Part shown: positions 9,754 through 19,739 of the stretch, piece by piece | How the letters are laid out: every line of letters begins with the position of its first letter | Numbering within the stretch: position 1 is the first letter of the stretch | From: Arenibacter sp. ARW7G5Y1 | GTDB lineage: Bacteria; Bacteroidota; Bacteroidia; Flavobacteriales; Flavobacteriaceae | Direction of reading: 5' to 3' | NCBI RefSeq assembly: GCF_003201775.1 | Contig: NZ_QJJZ01000022.1 | Coordinates: 1 to 62,824 of the forward strand | DNA: 62,824 bases | Translations under genes and position numbers: made by a program | The notes under the pieces: model-generated | Told to the model about the DNA's origin: nothing | The model's input: only the letters and a program-made list of their open reading frames with translations | Databases searched by the model: none

Positions 9754-11313
9754 TTATTCAACAAAATCGGCTTCGATATCTGATGCATTGATCCAAGATG
9801 GAACTAGAGCCTCCTTTAGATTTACAATTCGATTATAGGCATTTTTATATCTTCTATTCGAAGATTCATAGTTTTGAAAAATATTGCCATTACCGAGTAT
9901 TCTCGGGTCAGCTTCTTTTTTCAATTCATTTTCCATTTCCGTCCTCATAGCTCTCCCAATTCCCTTGTAATCAGCAGAGTCTATTAAATTATTGATGCAA
10001 TAAGGATCATTGCTTAAACTGTATAACTCTTCTACCCTCCGTTTGGCAAATGATAATTTCCACAAATATTTTTTTTCAGGCGATTTACGGGTTTTCAGTA
10101 TTTCTGTTTTGGTAGGGCTGCCATCTACATTTGAATAGCCGGTTTGAGGTGGACCTACAGGCCACAGATTATTATTGTAATTGTACAGGTACAACATCCC
10201 ATTTTTTACAATCCCTCTTATGGGATATCCTAGATCATCTGGTCTTCCAATACCATGTTTTTCTTTACCAATGAGTACAAAATCTCGGATTGGCACCCTA
10301 CTCTTAGGTTCATTAAATATGGGAAGTAAGCTTTTGCCCGAAAATACTTGTACACCATAATCCTCCTCATTCATTATACCAGCAATGTCAAACAAAGTCG
10401 GTGCTATATCAACGAGGGAGACATAGCTTTCAACGGTCCTTCCGGGAGATTCAATTCCGTTTCCCCACATAATTGTCAAGGGAACGTGGTTAGAGAAGTT
10501 ATATTCATCGGATTTGGCACGGGGAAAGGGCATGCCGTTATCTGCTGTTACAATTACAATTGTATTTGCTAAATCGCCTGTTTGCTCCAAATAATCAAGA
10601 ATTTTACCCAAGTGCGAATCAAAATGTTCGATCTCCAATGCGTAATCCAAAAGATCCGTTCTCACCACCTCATTATCTGGAAAAAATGCGGGAACATTAT
10701 TTATATCCGTTATTTTTTTACCTGATCTAATCCCCGATTTATATTCATAACGCCTATGTGGTTCATGTGCTCCGTACCAAAAACAAAAAGGCTTATCCTT
10801 AGGCTTGTTTCTAAGAAAGTTGATAAAATTCGAGGAATAGTCGATATTAGAGATATTCTTTGTCGGCGGCAAAAGTTTCTTTGAACTCCAGTTTTGTCCG
10901 CATAACTCCCTTGATTTACCACCTTTTTTTCCTGGTTCTCCCGGTGCCCAGGGTTTACCGGTAAATCCAACAAAATAACCAATTCCCATAAGGGCTTCGG
11001 GATAAGTTTTATATTTCGAAGGAAAGTAAGCCCACATATTGGCTGCCTCTTCCAATTGCCAAGGATTACGACCAGTCAATAGACATGCTCTCGAAGGAGC
11101 ACATTTACCATTGGGCGTGAAGGCATTTGAAAAAAGAATTCCCTTCTTTACTACCCGGTTGAAAGCAGGTGTTTTTATCCAGCCGTTATCCATGCCCATG
11201 TGCGGATAGGAGACATCATCAGCAATACAAATTAAGATATTAGGCTTTTGAAATCCAGCTACCTTATCACGCCCTAAAACACAAAACATTAAAAACAAAA
11301 GTAGTATTCTCAA
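9754..11313 (-). CDS. SGSH-like sulfatase (sulfamidase-like, S1 family)
   Basis: A 519-residue sulfatase that resembles sulfamidases (N-sulfoglucosamine sulfohydrolase). NILICIADDVSYPHMG opens the fold, the formylglycine cysteine is C71 in CAPSRACLLTG, and WYGAHEPHR and DNGMPFPRAK match the equivalent conserved segments of mammalian SGSH as I know them. The start is a TTG at 11313; no in-frame ATG lies upstream, and this start gives a normal signal peptide (MRILLLFLMFCVLG). The next in-frame ATG (residue 9) would truncate the signal peptide. It is a clear paralogue of the gene at 11362-12837, so tandem duplication is likely. Action on N-sulfated or O-sulfated amino sugars is a guess from the family. 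Confidence 0.92.
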   Translation of the reverse strand: MRILLLFLMFCVLGRDKVAGFQKPNILICIADDVSYPHMGMDNGWIKTPAFNRVVKKGILFSNAFTPNGKCAPSRACLLTGRNPWQLEEAANMWAYFPSKYKTYPEALMGIGYFVGFTGKPWAPGEPGKKGGKSRELCGQNWSSKKLLPPTKNISNIDYSSNFINFLRNKPKDKPFCFWYGAHEPHRRYEYKSGIRSGKKITDINNVPAFFPDNEVVRTDLLDYALEIEHFDSHLGKILDYLEQTGDLANTIVIVTADNGMPFPRAKSDEYNFSNHVPLTIMWGNGIESPGRTVESYVSLVDIAPTLFDIAGIMNEEDYGVQVFSGKSLLPIFNEPKSRVPIRDFVLIGKEKHGIGRPDDLGYPIRGIVKNGMLYLYNYNNNLWPVGPPQTGYSNVDGSPTKTEILKTRKSPEKKYLWKLSFAKRRVEELYSLSNDPYCINNLIDSADYKGIGRAMRTEMENELKKEADPRILGNGNIFQNYESSNRRYKNAYNRIVNLKEALVPSWINASDIEADFVE

Positions 11314-11361
11314 AATCGAAAGTTTTATTGTAATATATTATTATGAGTTTCAGTATACGTA

Positions 11362-12837
11362 TCATTCCTTTATTACTTGCCAATTCTTGTTTGGCATCGC
11401 TCCATAATATGGGTAATAATCCCATGGGGCAAATCGCCCTAACGCTCGTGGATCGCCTGTCATTTGCGTATACAGAATCAGCTGCCCGCTTAAACTAATC
11501 TTAATGTCCTTATATTTTTCCTCCATGGCCAAGTTGTTCATTTGAAATGGGTCTTCCCTTATATCATACAATTCCTCGTTAGGTCGCATGCCAAATGTGA
11601 GTTTAAAAAGATCAGGAAACTTGCTTTCATTGCCCATCATAAAGGTTTTAGTCGGGCTTGGCGCTACCTCACCATAGGGAATCATACGCGCACAATTTTT
11701 TAAATCCGGATCCCCCGCTGGCCAACGATCTGGTTCATAATTCCGGATATAAAGGAAATTCTTCGTTCTAATTGCCCTGCAAGGATACCCTTTACCACCC
11801 GATCTACAGCCATCATGCCTTTCCATAGCGGTATAGGCCGACTTTCTATAAGCCCTGTTTTCATCTTTTTTGCCTAGTAAAATAGGCATTAGACTCTTGC
11901 CCGTCATATCTTTTGGAATCTTTAGATTTGCCGCCTCCAAAAAAGTAGGTGCTAAATCGCTCAGTGTAATAAAACCATCATATACTTTATCTTGGGAGGA
12001 CAATTTTTCTGGCCACCGGATGGCTAAGGGCACATGGGTTCCCATATCATATAGGGTTGCTTTAGCCCGGGGGAAAGGCATACCATTGTCACTAGCGAAT
12101 ACTACAATCGTACTATCCAAAATCCCTTCATCCTCAAGCATTTGCAACACCTTCATAACCTCATCATCAAACCTTTGTATTGCGTAATAATAGTCCAGGA
12201 TGTCGTTACGTACTATATCATTATCGGGGAACACCGGAGGAACCCTCACTGCAGTTATGTCCATACCTGATTCCTTTCCCGAGTTCAACCTATATGGTCT
12301 ATGCGGGTCAGCACTGCCAAACCAAAACGAAAAGGGTCTGTCCCTGGGTCGGGTTTTATTGAATTCTTTAAAGTTATTAAATCTGTAACCGGCCGGGTTC
12401 ATTTTAGTTTCTCCTGTGAACACCCAACCACTATTCGTTTTAATTTTTCCTGGGCCCCATGCTTTGGAATAGGAACCAGTAAAATAACCAGACTTTTCAA
12501 GTAGACTCTGGTAATTGACCAAATCTTCCGGGAAATTACTATGGATATTACCTGCTTCTCTTAAACGCCATATATGCTGGCCTGACAATATTGCTGCACG
12601 TGAAGGACCACAGGAGGGAGCGTCCGCATAGGCATTCATAAAAAGGATGCCCTCATTAGCTATTTTATCAAATGCAGGGGTGTTTATTACCTGATCACCC
12701 ATTGCAGTGGTATGTAACCAGGACTGGTCATCGGAAATACAAAATAGAATATTGGGCCTCCTCACATCAGGAACTTCGAAGGTTTGAGCTGAAAGTACAT
12801 AGGTAAAGATCAACAGAACAATATGAATACATTTCAT
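11362..12837 (-). CDS. SGSH-like sulfatase (S1 family), tandem paralogue
   Basis: A 491-residue exported sulfatase with signal peptide (about 1-18, ending YVLSAQ), metal-binding NILFCISDDQSWLH, and the formylglycine motif C76-G-P-S-R in CGPSRAAILSG. WFGSADPHRPYR and DNGMPFPRAK align with the same segments of its downstream neighbour. The shared segment order and matching gaps point to an old tandem duplication, although the two have diverged strongly between motifs, so they probably remove different sulfate groups from one glycan. The gap to the next gene is 48 nt and to the upstream sulfatase 147 nt, consistent with one operon. Confidence 0.92.
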   Translation of the reverse strand: MKCIHIVLLIFTYVLSAQTFEVPDVRRPNILFCISDDQSWLHTTAMGDQVINTPAFDKIANEGILFMNAYADAPSCGPSRAAILSGQHIWRLREAGNIHSNFPEDLVNYQSLLEKSGYFTGSYSKAWGPGKIKTNSGWVFTGETKMNPAGYRFNNFKEFNKTRPRDRPFSFWFGSADPHRPYRLNSGKESGMDITAVRVPPVFPDNDIVRNDILDYYYAIQRFDDEVMKVLQMLEDEGILDSTIVVFASDNGMPFPRAKATLYDMGTHVPLAIRWPEKLSSQDKVYDGFITLSDLAPTFLEAANLKIPKDMTGKSLMPILLGKKDENRAYRKSAYTAMERHDGCRSGGKGYPCRAIRTKNFLYIRNYEPDRWPAGDPDLKNCARMIPYGEVAPSPTKTFMMGNESKFPDLFKLTFGMRPNEELYDIREDPFQMNNLAMEEKYKDIKISLSGQLILYTQMTGDPRALGRFAPWDYYPYYGAMPNKNWQVIKE

Positions 12838-12984
12838 TATATAATTATTTTTTAGACAGAATTAAAAATCAACTACATTGAAAAGGACCATTTGCAAATT
12901 ACAGAACTGATACCCAAACGATTTATTATAAAAGTCAAATCAGTGAAGTTCCAAATCACGGGCAAGTACATCCTATATCATTTT

Positions 12985-14667
12985 TTATTGTTTTTTAATA
13001 TATTTATAAAATTCATCAGGCTTTACCTCGGAATCGTAATCAGGGTTAGGCTTCATCATTTTTGCTCCGACTTTTTCCCTCCATTTATGAAGTTTATCTT
13101 TTAGTTCTTTAGTTTTTTCGATTTCAATTTTCGACAAATCATTCTGTTCCCCTATATCATTTCTCAGATTAAACAATTGTACCGTTCCATTTTCAAAGTA
13201 CTCCAATAGTTTATAATCGCCATCCCGAATAGCTCCTCCAGGACTCTGCATCCCGTGATTACTATAATGTGGAAAATGCCAATAGATAGGCCCTCTTTTC
13301 ATATTTTTTCCACGTAGAACAGGTGAAATATCTACTCCTTCTTTATCCTTGGGAACACTTTTGGAAGAACCAACCATATCCAATATGGTTGGAAAAATAT
13401 CAACGGCTGCTACCGGCATTGAAGACACAGTACCTTGTTTTCCTTTTTTCGGCCATTTTATTATTAATGGAACTCGAATACCCCCTTCATACAACCAACC
13501 TTTAGCCCCTCTCAATGGCAAGTTGGAGGTTGAATATGCTTTGTCCTGTTTCTCTTCAGGGACTATCCTCTTCGGATTACCAACATTTGCCGCGGACATT
13601 CCACCATTGTCAGAATAGAAAATTATTATCGTATTATCAGCAATGTTAAGCGCTTCAAGTTTTTTCATTATACGACCTAAACTTTCATCCATACTTTCAA
13701 CCATTCCTGCAAACTCGACGTTATCCTGCTTTTGTTTAACTTTAACGGTTTCATTTGGCAACACCTTATAAGGTTTGTAATCCTCCGTTTTTATGAGTAA
13801 TTCCAATTCTTCCCTTGTTGGATTGTTAGGATTGTCTGGATTCCCTTCAAGTATATAATCCGCAGAGGGGCTCGCTTCCGCTTTTAGCAGCTTATTTTCA
13901 TATTTTGAAACCAAGTCCTTTCTTCCCTGAATAGGGTCATGAACAGCATAATGTGACATATATAAAAAGAATGGATTCTCTTTATTACTTTCAATATACT
14001 TTAGGGCTTTATCGGTAAGTATATCTGTAAGATAACTGCCTTCTTTGGCGTCCTCCAATCCTTTCAAGCTAAATGGAGCGATATATCCACCTGGACCCGG
14101 CCATCCCTTAGGCCAATCTGGTATATGGCTATCAAACCCATGGGCCATAGGATTGGAGGGATCATCGCCCAAATGCCATTTGCCGATGATTGCCGTTTTA
14201 TACCCAATACTTTTTAGAGTCTCGGCTATCGTCGTCTCTTCATAAGGTAATTGTTGATTAATATCAACATTAAGAAATCTCTGAAACGGAAAATTTCGAC
14301 GCCCTGGAAGCCAGTCTGTCAAATTAATGGTAGCCGGATATTTCCCTGATAAAAGACTCGCCCTACTTGGAGAACAAACATGACAAGCAGCATACGCATC
14401 GGTGAATCTTACACCAGATTTTGCAAGTGCATCTATGTTCGGGGTTTCATAAAAAGTACTACCATAACAGCCTACATCTGCCCACCCCAAATCATCTACA
14501 TAAAACAAAACGATATTTGGCTGCTTATCTGTTTGAGCTACTACTATTAGAGGAACTATTAGTAGTAAAAAAAACAGATACAAATTACTACTCTTATGTA
14601 AAAACCTGTATGCCATATTCAGGTTGGTGCAAGCCTCAATATTTGATTGTCTTAACATCATTTTCAT
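12985..14667 (-). CDS. Exported arylsulfatase-type S1 sulfatase
   Basis: A 560-residue sulfatase with the classic arylsulfatase layout: NIVLFYVDDLGWADVGCYGS, formylglycine motif C98-S-P-S-R (CSPSRASLLSGKYPA), GKWHLGDDPSNP and FYSDNGGMS. The ATG at 14667 precedes a long N-terminus. An internal ATG at residue 18 (14616) would give a more typical signal peptide ending LIVVAQ, so the true protein may be about 543 residues. It is the first sulfatase after the susCD pair, 116 nt downstream of susD, and should be highly expressed with it. Sulfatases of this build often act on terminal or exposed sulfates of algal galactans or ulvans; that is family knowledge and does not identify the substrate here. 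Confidence 0.93.
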   Translation of the reverse strand: MKMMLRQSNIEACTNLNMAYRFLHKSSNLYLFFLLLIVPLIVVAQTDKQPNIVLFYVDDLGWADVGCYGSTFYETPNIDALAKSGVRFTDAYAACHVCSPSRASLLSGKYPATINLTDWLPGRRNFPFQRFLNVDINQQLPYEETTIAETLKSIGYKTAIIGKWHLGDDPSNPMAHGFDSHIPDWPKGWPGPGGYIAPFSLKGLEDAKEGSYLTDILTDKALKYIESNKENPFFLYMSHYAVHDPIQGRKDLVSKYENKLLKAEASPSADYILEGNPDNPNNPTREELELLIKTEDYKPYKVLPNETVKVKQKQDNVEFAGMVESMDESLGRIMKKLEALNIADNTIIIFYSDNGGMSAANVGNPKRIVPEEKQDKAYSTSNLPLRGAKGWLYEGGIRVPLIIKWPKKGKQGTVSSMPVAAVDIFPTILDMVGSSKSVPKDKEGVDISPVLRGKNMKRGPIYWHFPHYSNHGMQSPGGAIRDGDYKLLEYFENGTVQLFNLRNDIGEQNDLSKIEIEKTKELKDKLHKWREKVGAKMMKPNPDYDSEVKPDEFYKYIKKQ

Positions 14668-14783
14668 ATTTTATTATAGGATTCAAGCAATACTAAAAGA
14701 ATTTCTTGATTTCATCTCTTATGGTTCATTCAAGAAACAAAGCATAATCCGTATTGATATAACTAATCACCAGTCCTAAAATA

Positions 14784-16517
14784 TTAATAACCAGGATTTT
14801 CGATAAGATTAGGGTTTTCTAAAACACGGTCAACTCCCAGTGGCAAATAATAATAGTGATCCAAAAATATGCGTGCTATTCCTTCGCCATTTGCAAATGT
14901 AATCTGATACAATTTGGTGTCATAATTATAAATATATTTCAATCCCTGCATCCGTTTGCCATCCAATACTTCCTTGGCAATTCGCCAGCGACGTATATCC
15001 CAATAACTGTGATCTTCCCATGTTAGCTCTACTAGCCTTTCATTTTGAATAATATCCATATCAATGGTCAGTTTTGGTGGCATTCCCGCTCTTTGCCTTA
15101 AGTCATTTAGTGTGACCAATGCTTCTCCATCCTGTCCTAAATAAAAGGCCGCCTCCGCTAAATTGAGGTATATTTCTCCCAATCTAAAGACAATATGATC
15201 CGTATCGTCAGTAAAAACCGGTGTAACATCTATATTTTCATTGGTTCTTTTCCTAACCATAAATCCTGTCCGCGTTGTATTACGAGACGATGCTTTGTAT
15301 GGCCAACCGTCTTCAGAAGTTCCAGAAGAAAGAATTTCACCATTCCGTAGGGTTCCACTGTGAAAATATACATTACCACCCTTCCAAGGACTTTCAGGGT
15401 AAAATACCGATGCCTTAAAACGGGGGTCTCGGTTATTCCAAAGCTGATCAGGAGACCATTCTTGTGACTCAATTTGTTCCCTAGAAATTGAAGTGCCTGG
15501 TGATCCATCCTCAAATTCAAACCTTTCCGTAAAATCATATAGGTATAACATGGTTGAGAATGTATTAGAAAATTCATGCGGTGCAGAACGCATAGTAAAA
15601 CCATGGGCTCTATTTTTGCTATAATCGTACACCTCGGCCATTATTATTTCAGAGTTGTCAGGTGATTCATCAAGAAAGAGATTTTGAAAATTCTCAGTAG
15701 GATCTGGGTATTTATCATATAACGTATGGTATCCGCCGGTGATAATCGCTTGGGATGCATCATAACTAAGTTGGGCATAATAATCTACATCACCTGATGG
15801 AAAACCTAAAAGTCCGTCTAACTGTTGCTGTCCAAATTTGGCAATACTGGCAGCATACAAGGCAGCCCTGCTTTTTAAAGCCAATGCCGCCATTTTTGAT
15901 GGGCGTCCTTTATTTTCTCCAGATTGTTGCGGAGGTAATACTTGTGCTATTGCATCCAATTCCGAAATAATAAAATCATAAACTTCCTTTTCGGAATTTC
16001 GAAAGACATAAATATCTTCTTCTGCCGCATCCAACTGTAGCACTTCCGTAACAATGGGTACCCCTCCATATCGAATTACCATTTGAAAGTACATATAAGC
16101 CCTTAAAAAACGAACTTCAGCACGACGTTGTTCTATAGTTGAGGATTCCAAAACAGATTCCGAAATTCTTTCTATAAAATTATTACATTCCCTGATATTA
16201 TTGTATTTCCAATAGTCAAGTCCACCGAGGTTTGCGGCCGCAGTTATTACATTGGTTGAATTTCGATAAGCTGGATGATGCGTCCCATATGACCTGCCTT
16301 CTCCACCCATCGAGGAAATCATGGCAAAGTTGGTGTTTTCCGGGTTGCCCTCAATACCCGAAAAATCGACCCGATTATATAAATCGGCAAGATAAGAGTC
16401 CACAAGAACAGGGTCTTCAAAAACAAGATCTTCCGAAATAAGTGCTAAAGGTTCTTTATCAAGATAATCAGCGCACCCCACGAATATAACTAACAATAAT
16501 ACTAAAAATTTTTTCAT
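14784..16517 (-). CDS. susD: SusD/RagB-type glycan-binding lipoprotein
   Basis: A 577-residue surface lipoprotein that binds the glycan and forms the lid of the SusC channel. The signal peptide ends in a lipobox (FVGC, Cys15), followed by a SusD-typical DYLDKEPLALISED segment. The N-terminal TPR-like part contains the familiar VRFLRAYMYFQMVIRYGGVP pattern, and the C-terminal SusD domain contains IRRWR and a YYYLPLGVDRVLENPNL ending typical of the family. It sits 6 nt downstream of susC, so the two are translated together, as is standard for these pairs. The ligand is probably a sulfated glycan or oligosaccharide, judging from the sulfatases that follow. Confidence 0.96.
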   Translation of the reverse strand: MKKFLVLLLVIFVGCADYLDKEPLALISEDLVFEDPVLVDSYLADLYNRVDFSGIEGNPENTNFAMISSMGGEGRSYGTHHPAYRNSTNVITAAANLGGLDYWKYNNIRECNNFIERISESVLESSTIEQRRAEVRFLRAYMYFQMVIRYGGVPIVTEVLQLDAAEEDIYVFRNSEKEVYDFIISELDAIAQVLPPQQSGENKGRPSKMAALALKSRAALYAASIAKFGQQQLDGLLGFPSGDVDYYAQLSYDASQAIITGGYHTLYDKYPDPTENFQNLFLDESPDNSEIIMAEVYDYSKNRAHGFTMRSAPHEFSNTFSTMLYLYDFTERFEFEDGSPGTSISREQIESQEWSPDQLWNNRDPRFKASVFYPESPWKGGNVYFHSGTLRNGEILSSGTSEDGWPYKASSRNTTRTGFMVRKRTNENIDVTPVFTDDTDHIVFRLGEIYLNLAEAAFYLGQDGEALVTLNDLRQRAGMPPKLTIDMDIIQNERLVELTWEDHSYWDIRRWRIAKEVLDGKRMQGLKYIYNYDTKLYQITFANGEGIARIFLDHYYYLPLGVDRVLENPNLIENPGY

Positions 16518-16523
16518 GATTTT

Positions 16524-19500
16524 TTATAATTTTATATCAAAGCCAATTGAAAATGTCTGTAAAACGGGATAAAATTGTTGACCGCCGGTGGATTCTGGAT
16601 CAACTGTATCCTTATAAATTCCTAATTTACTTAACGTAAACAAATTACTACCTGTTAAATTCATCCTTAACCCTTTTAATCCTATTTGACCAATCAATGT
16701 TTCTGGAAAATCATATCCCATGCTAAGGTTTTTTAGCCGAATATAAGTAGCATCTTTCAACCAAAAATCCGACACTTTCTGGTTATTTAAACTAGTTCCA
16801 CTATCATCCCCCAAAATAGCCGGCAACCTTGCCTCAGGATTAATATTTACATCGGGGTTTTCTGGATCTGGCTGCCATCTATATTTGTACTGGAATTCAT
16901 AAGGAACACTATTGTTTGTCAGCGGCTTAGCCAATGAACCTCCAATGTAATTATTGAACATAGAGGCACCTTGAAACATAGCTGACAAACTAAACCCTTT
17001 ATAATCTAATTGCATATTTAAGGCGTAAGTCAAATCTGGAAAGGTACCGTATCCAATTTCATCTTGATCTCTAAAATCTATAACGTTATCCCCATTAATA
17101 TCGATATATTTAATGTCACCGGGGCGAATAGTTGCGTTGTCTGCTTGATCCTGATTAACGGGGTGATTATCTATCTCATCTTGGCTCATAAACAAACCAT
17201 CTGACTTGTATCCAATCCATCTATTTGTGTAATTTCCTGATTTTTGAAAAATCCTTATCTCATCTGGATCATCAAAAGGACTTTCTGCCCACTTCTTATA
17301 TTTTTCACGCGCATAACTTACAGAGCCCCATAAATTGTATCGAAAATCTTTACCAATGTTATTTTTGTGAGTCAAAGTAAGTTCAACTCCTCGATCTTCG
17401 GTTGAATTTAGATTTAATTGAGGTAGTACGGCACCAAAGGTCGAAGGATAGTTATCTATAGGTTGGGCGAATATATTATCCGTTAATCTATAAAACCAAT
17501 CAAACTCCAAGCCAATTAAACCATTACCAAAAGAAGCATCCAACCCGATATTATAACTTGTATTTTCTAACCAGGTAATATCTCGATTAGGCAGTCCCGT
17601 AGTACGAATCTCCCTATACAAATCGTCACCGAAGAGATACACATCCGATTGGTCTTGCAAGATTTGATATCCAGTCAGATACCGAAATGCAGTTACATTA
17701 TCATTCCCCGTATTGCTGTATGAGGCTCGAAGCTTGAGATTACTAATCCAAGAAAGGTTGTTCTGAATAAATGATTCCTCAGAAATTCTCCATGCTGCCG
17801 AAATACTTGGAAATGTACCCCATCGGGAATTAGATGGAAATTTATGTGAAGCATCAAACCGAACTGTTCCTTCAATAAGATACTTTCCGAGATATGAATA
17901 GTTAACTCGACCTACGTAACTAACTCGGCCCGTTTCTTCTGCCCCACCATTGTTCGTCAAATTAGCCGTAGACCCAACGAAGAGATAGGGTAAATCTTGC
18001 GCTATTAAATCCACTCTTCCAGCTTCTAAGAATGAAGATTCTGTATCAATCCCTTCGGCCAGCAGAAGTCCTTCAAACGAATGCTTTTTAAAAGTATTTT
18101 TATAATTTAAAGTTACTAAAGGATAGATGCTAGTATATCTGTATGTTTCTTCATTTAAGGAGTTGGTTCCATTACTGGGCCATTCCGTATAATCATCACT
18201 GTCGTAGTTGTAGCTCAACACCCTAAATACCTTGTCTTGAATTTTATTATATCGCTCTTGGGTGTTATAATTTAGCGTTGCATTTGCCACCAGGCCATTG
18301 ATGCCAGGGATTTTGTAATTCAAGCTAACTCTACCTGAAAAAAACTTTTCATTCAACGATTCAAATCCGCTAAAATCACTAGTACTATTAGCAATAGGGC
18401 TCCTACTTTGAAAGCCAGAATATGCCCCGCCCAGCGTAGGATCTGGCAAAGCTGCCGGCAACATTGGCTGAGCTGATTGCAATTGAGTCCATGTTTGGCC
18501 GATACCATTTGCAGCTACACCTATTTGTTTCATATGAGGCGAATCCGTCTGTTCGTTTCTATATGCGGCGTTAAAAGTAACATTGACTCGGTCCGTAATC
18601 TGAACATCAATATTAGATCGAAAATTATACCTCCCAAACTTTAGGTCATCCGACCTAAAAAGGGAATTCTGATTTAAGTAACCTGCATTTAGAAAATACT
18701 TTACCTTCTCCGTTCCCCCCGAAGCACTAAGAGTGTGGGAATCCATAGTAGACTGCTTTTTCAAAGTAGCCTCATACCAATTTTCATTTGGATAGTTTGG
18801 ATCATTCCCATCCTTGAATTTTTGTACTTCCGCTTCTGTGTACGTATAGGGCAATTGACTATTCAACTCCCCTTCCCTTTTAAGTTCGGCCATTTTCCAT
18901 GATGGAACCCACTCCGGAACCGTGGCGGCCCTTTGAAATGAGTAGTTTCTAGAATAAGTTATCATAGTTTCACCAGCTTTTCCCCTCTTAGTTGTAATGA
19001 GAACTACACCATTCCCAGCTCGTGCACCATATACGGCCGCGGCAGCATCTTTTAATACACTTATAGACTCTATTTCGTTAGGATCCATACGATTCCATGA
19101 ACCTTCAACACCATCAACAAGTACCAAAGGCGCACCAAAGCCCCTTATACTAAGCGCCCCCACGTCGGCACCAGGCACGCCCCCGTTCTGCTTTATGAAC
19201 AGGCCAGGTGCCTTACCAGTCAACATATCTGTAACATTGGGAGCTTTAACCTGAGTTAAATCTTCTGCTTGAACAGTAGATACAGCTCCGGTTAAATTAA
19301 TTTTTTTTTGCGTCCCATAACCAACAACGACAACCTCATCCAGTCCAGATGCACTTTCTTCCAAAGCAATAATTAAATTAGCTTGCCCAAGAACCGGAAC
19401 TTCTTTTGTTGCATAACCAATATAAGAAACCACCAAAATCGTGTTGCCGCCCGATAGATCAATGGAAAAGTTTCCATCAAAATCTGCGGTTACCCCATTG

Positions 19501-19739
19501 GTAGTACCTTTTTCCACGATGTTTGCCCCAGGTAATGGAGTTCCCATTTGATCGACCACAGTGCCCGATACTACTTGCTGGACATTTGTTTTTTCAATGG
19601 TCAATGACTTCGAAGCAATATCAAAAGTAGCGCCTGCATGGAGTTGAAGTACACTCATCAACAGTAAAAAAAATGATATTTTTAATTTCGGGCAATTTCC
19701 TAAAAGAATACCCAAACACTCTTTAATTAGGTCTGGCAT
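16524..19739 (-). CDS. susC: SusC-like TonB-dependent outer-membrane transporter
   Basis: A 1071-residue outer-membrane importer. A signal peptide (about 15-36) is followed by a CarboxypepD-regulatory-like domain (about 57-125, VSGTVVDQMGTPLPGANIVE), the SusC signature LDEVVVVGYGTQKK, the plug domain with VLVDGVEGSW, and a long beta-barrel ending in an aromatic-rich strand (LQTFSIGFDIKL). Unlike the second SusC in this window it has no STN domain, so it should not signal through an anti-sigma factor. This agrees with the XylR-type regulator found upstream. It imports glycan fragments in a TonB-driven way with the SusD that starts 6 nt later. It is the first gene of the minus-strand operon; its promoter should lie in the 731-bp spacer. 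Confidence 0.96.
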   Translation of the reverse strand: MPDLIKECLGILLGNCPKLKISFFLLLMSVLQLHAGATFDIASKSLTIEKTNVQQVVSGTVVDQMGTPLPGANIVEKGTTNGVTADFDGNFSIDLSGGNTILVVSYIGYATKEVPVLGQANLIIALEESASGLDEVVVVGYGTQKKINLTGAVSTVQAEDLTQVKAPNVTDMLTGKAPGLFIKQNGGVPGADVGALSIRGFGAPLVLVDGVEGSWNRMDPNEIESISVLKDAAAAVYGARAGNGVVLITTKRGKAGETMITYSRNYSFQRAATVPEWVPSWKMAELKREGELNSQLPYTYTEAEVQKFKDGNDPNYPNENWYEATLKKQSTMDSHTLSASGGTEKVKYFLNAGYLNQNSLFRSDDLKFGRYNFRSNIDVQITDRVNVTFNAAYRNEQTDSPHMKQIGVAANGIGQTWTQLQSAQPMLPAALPDPTLGGAYSGFQSRSPIANSTSDFSGFESLNEKFFSGRVSLNYKIPGINGLVANATLNYNTQERYNKIQDKVFRVLSYNYDSDDYTEWPSNGTNSLNEETYRYTSIYPLVTLNYKNTFKKHSFEGLLLAEGIDTESSFLEAGRVDLIAQDLPYLFVGSTANLTNNGGAEETGRVSYVGRVNYSYLGKYLIEGTVRFDASHKFPSNSRWGTFPSISAAWRISEESFIQNNLSWISNLKLRASYSNTGNDNVTAFRYLTGYQILQDQSDVYLFGDDLYREIRTTGLPNRDITWLENTSYNIGLDASFGNGLIGLEFDWFYRLTDNIFAQPIDNYPSTFGAVLPQLNLNSTEDRGVELTLTHKNNIGKDFRYNLWGSVSYAREKYKKWAESPFDDPDEIRIFQKSGNYTNRWIGYKSDGLFMSQDEIDNHPVNQDQADNATIRPGDIKYIDINGDNVIDFRDQDEIGYGTFPDLTYALNMQLDYKGFSLSAMFQGASMFNNYIGGSLAKPLTNNSVPYEFQYKYRWQPDPENPDVNINPEARLPAILGDDSGTSLNNQKVSDFWLKDATYIRLKNLSMGYDFPETLIGQIGLKGLRMNLTGSNLFTLSKLGIYKDTVDPESTGGQQFYPVLQTFSIGFDIKL

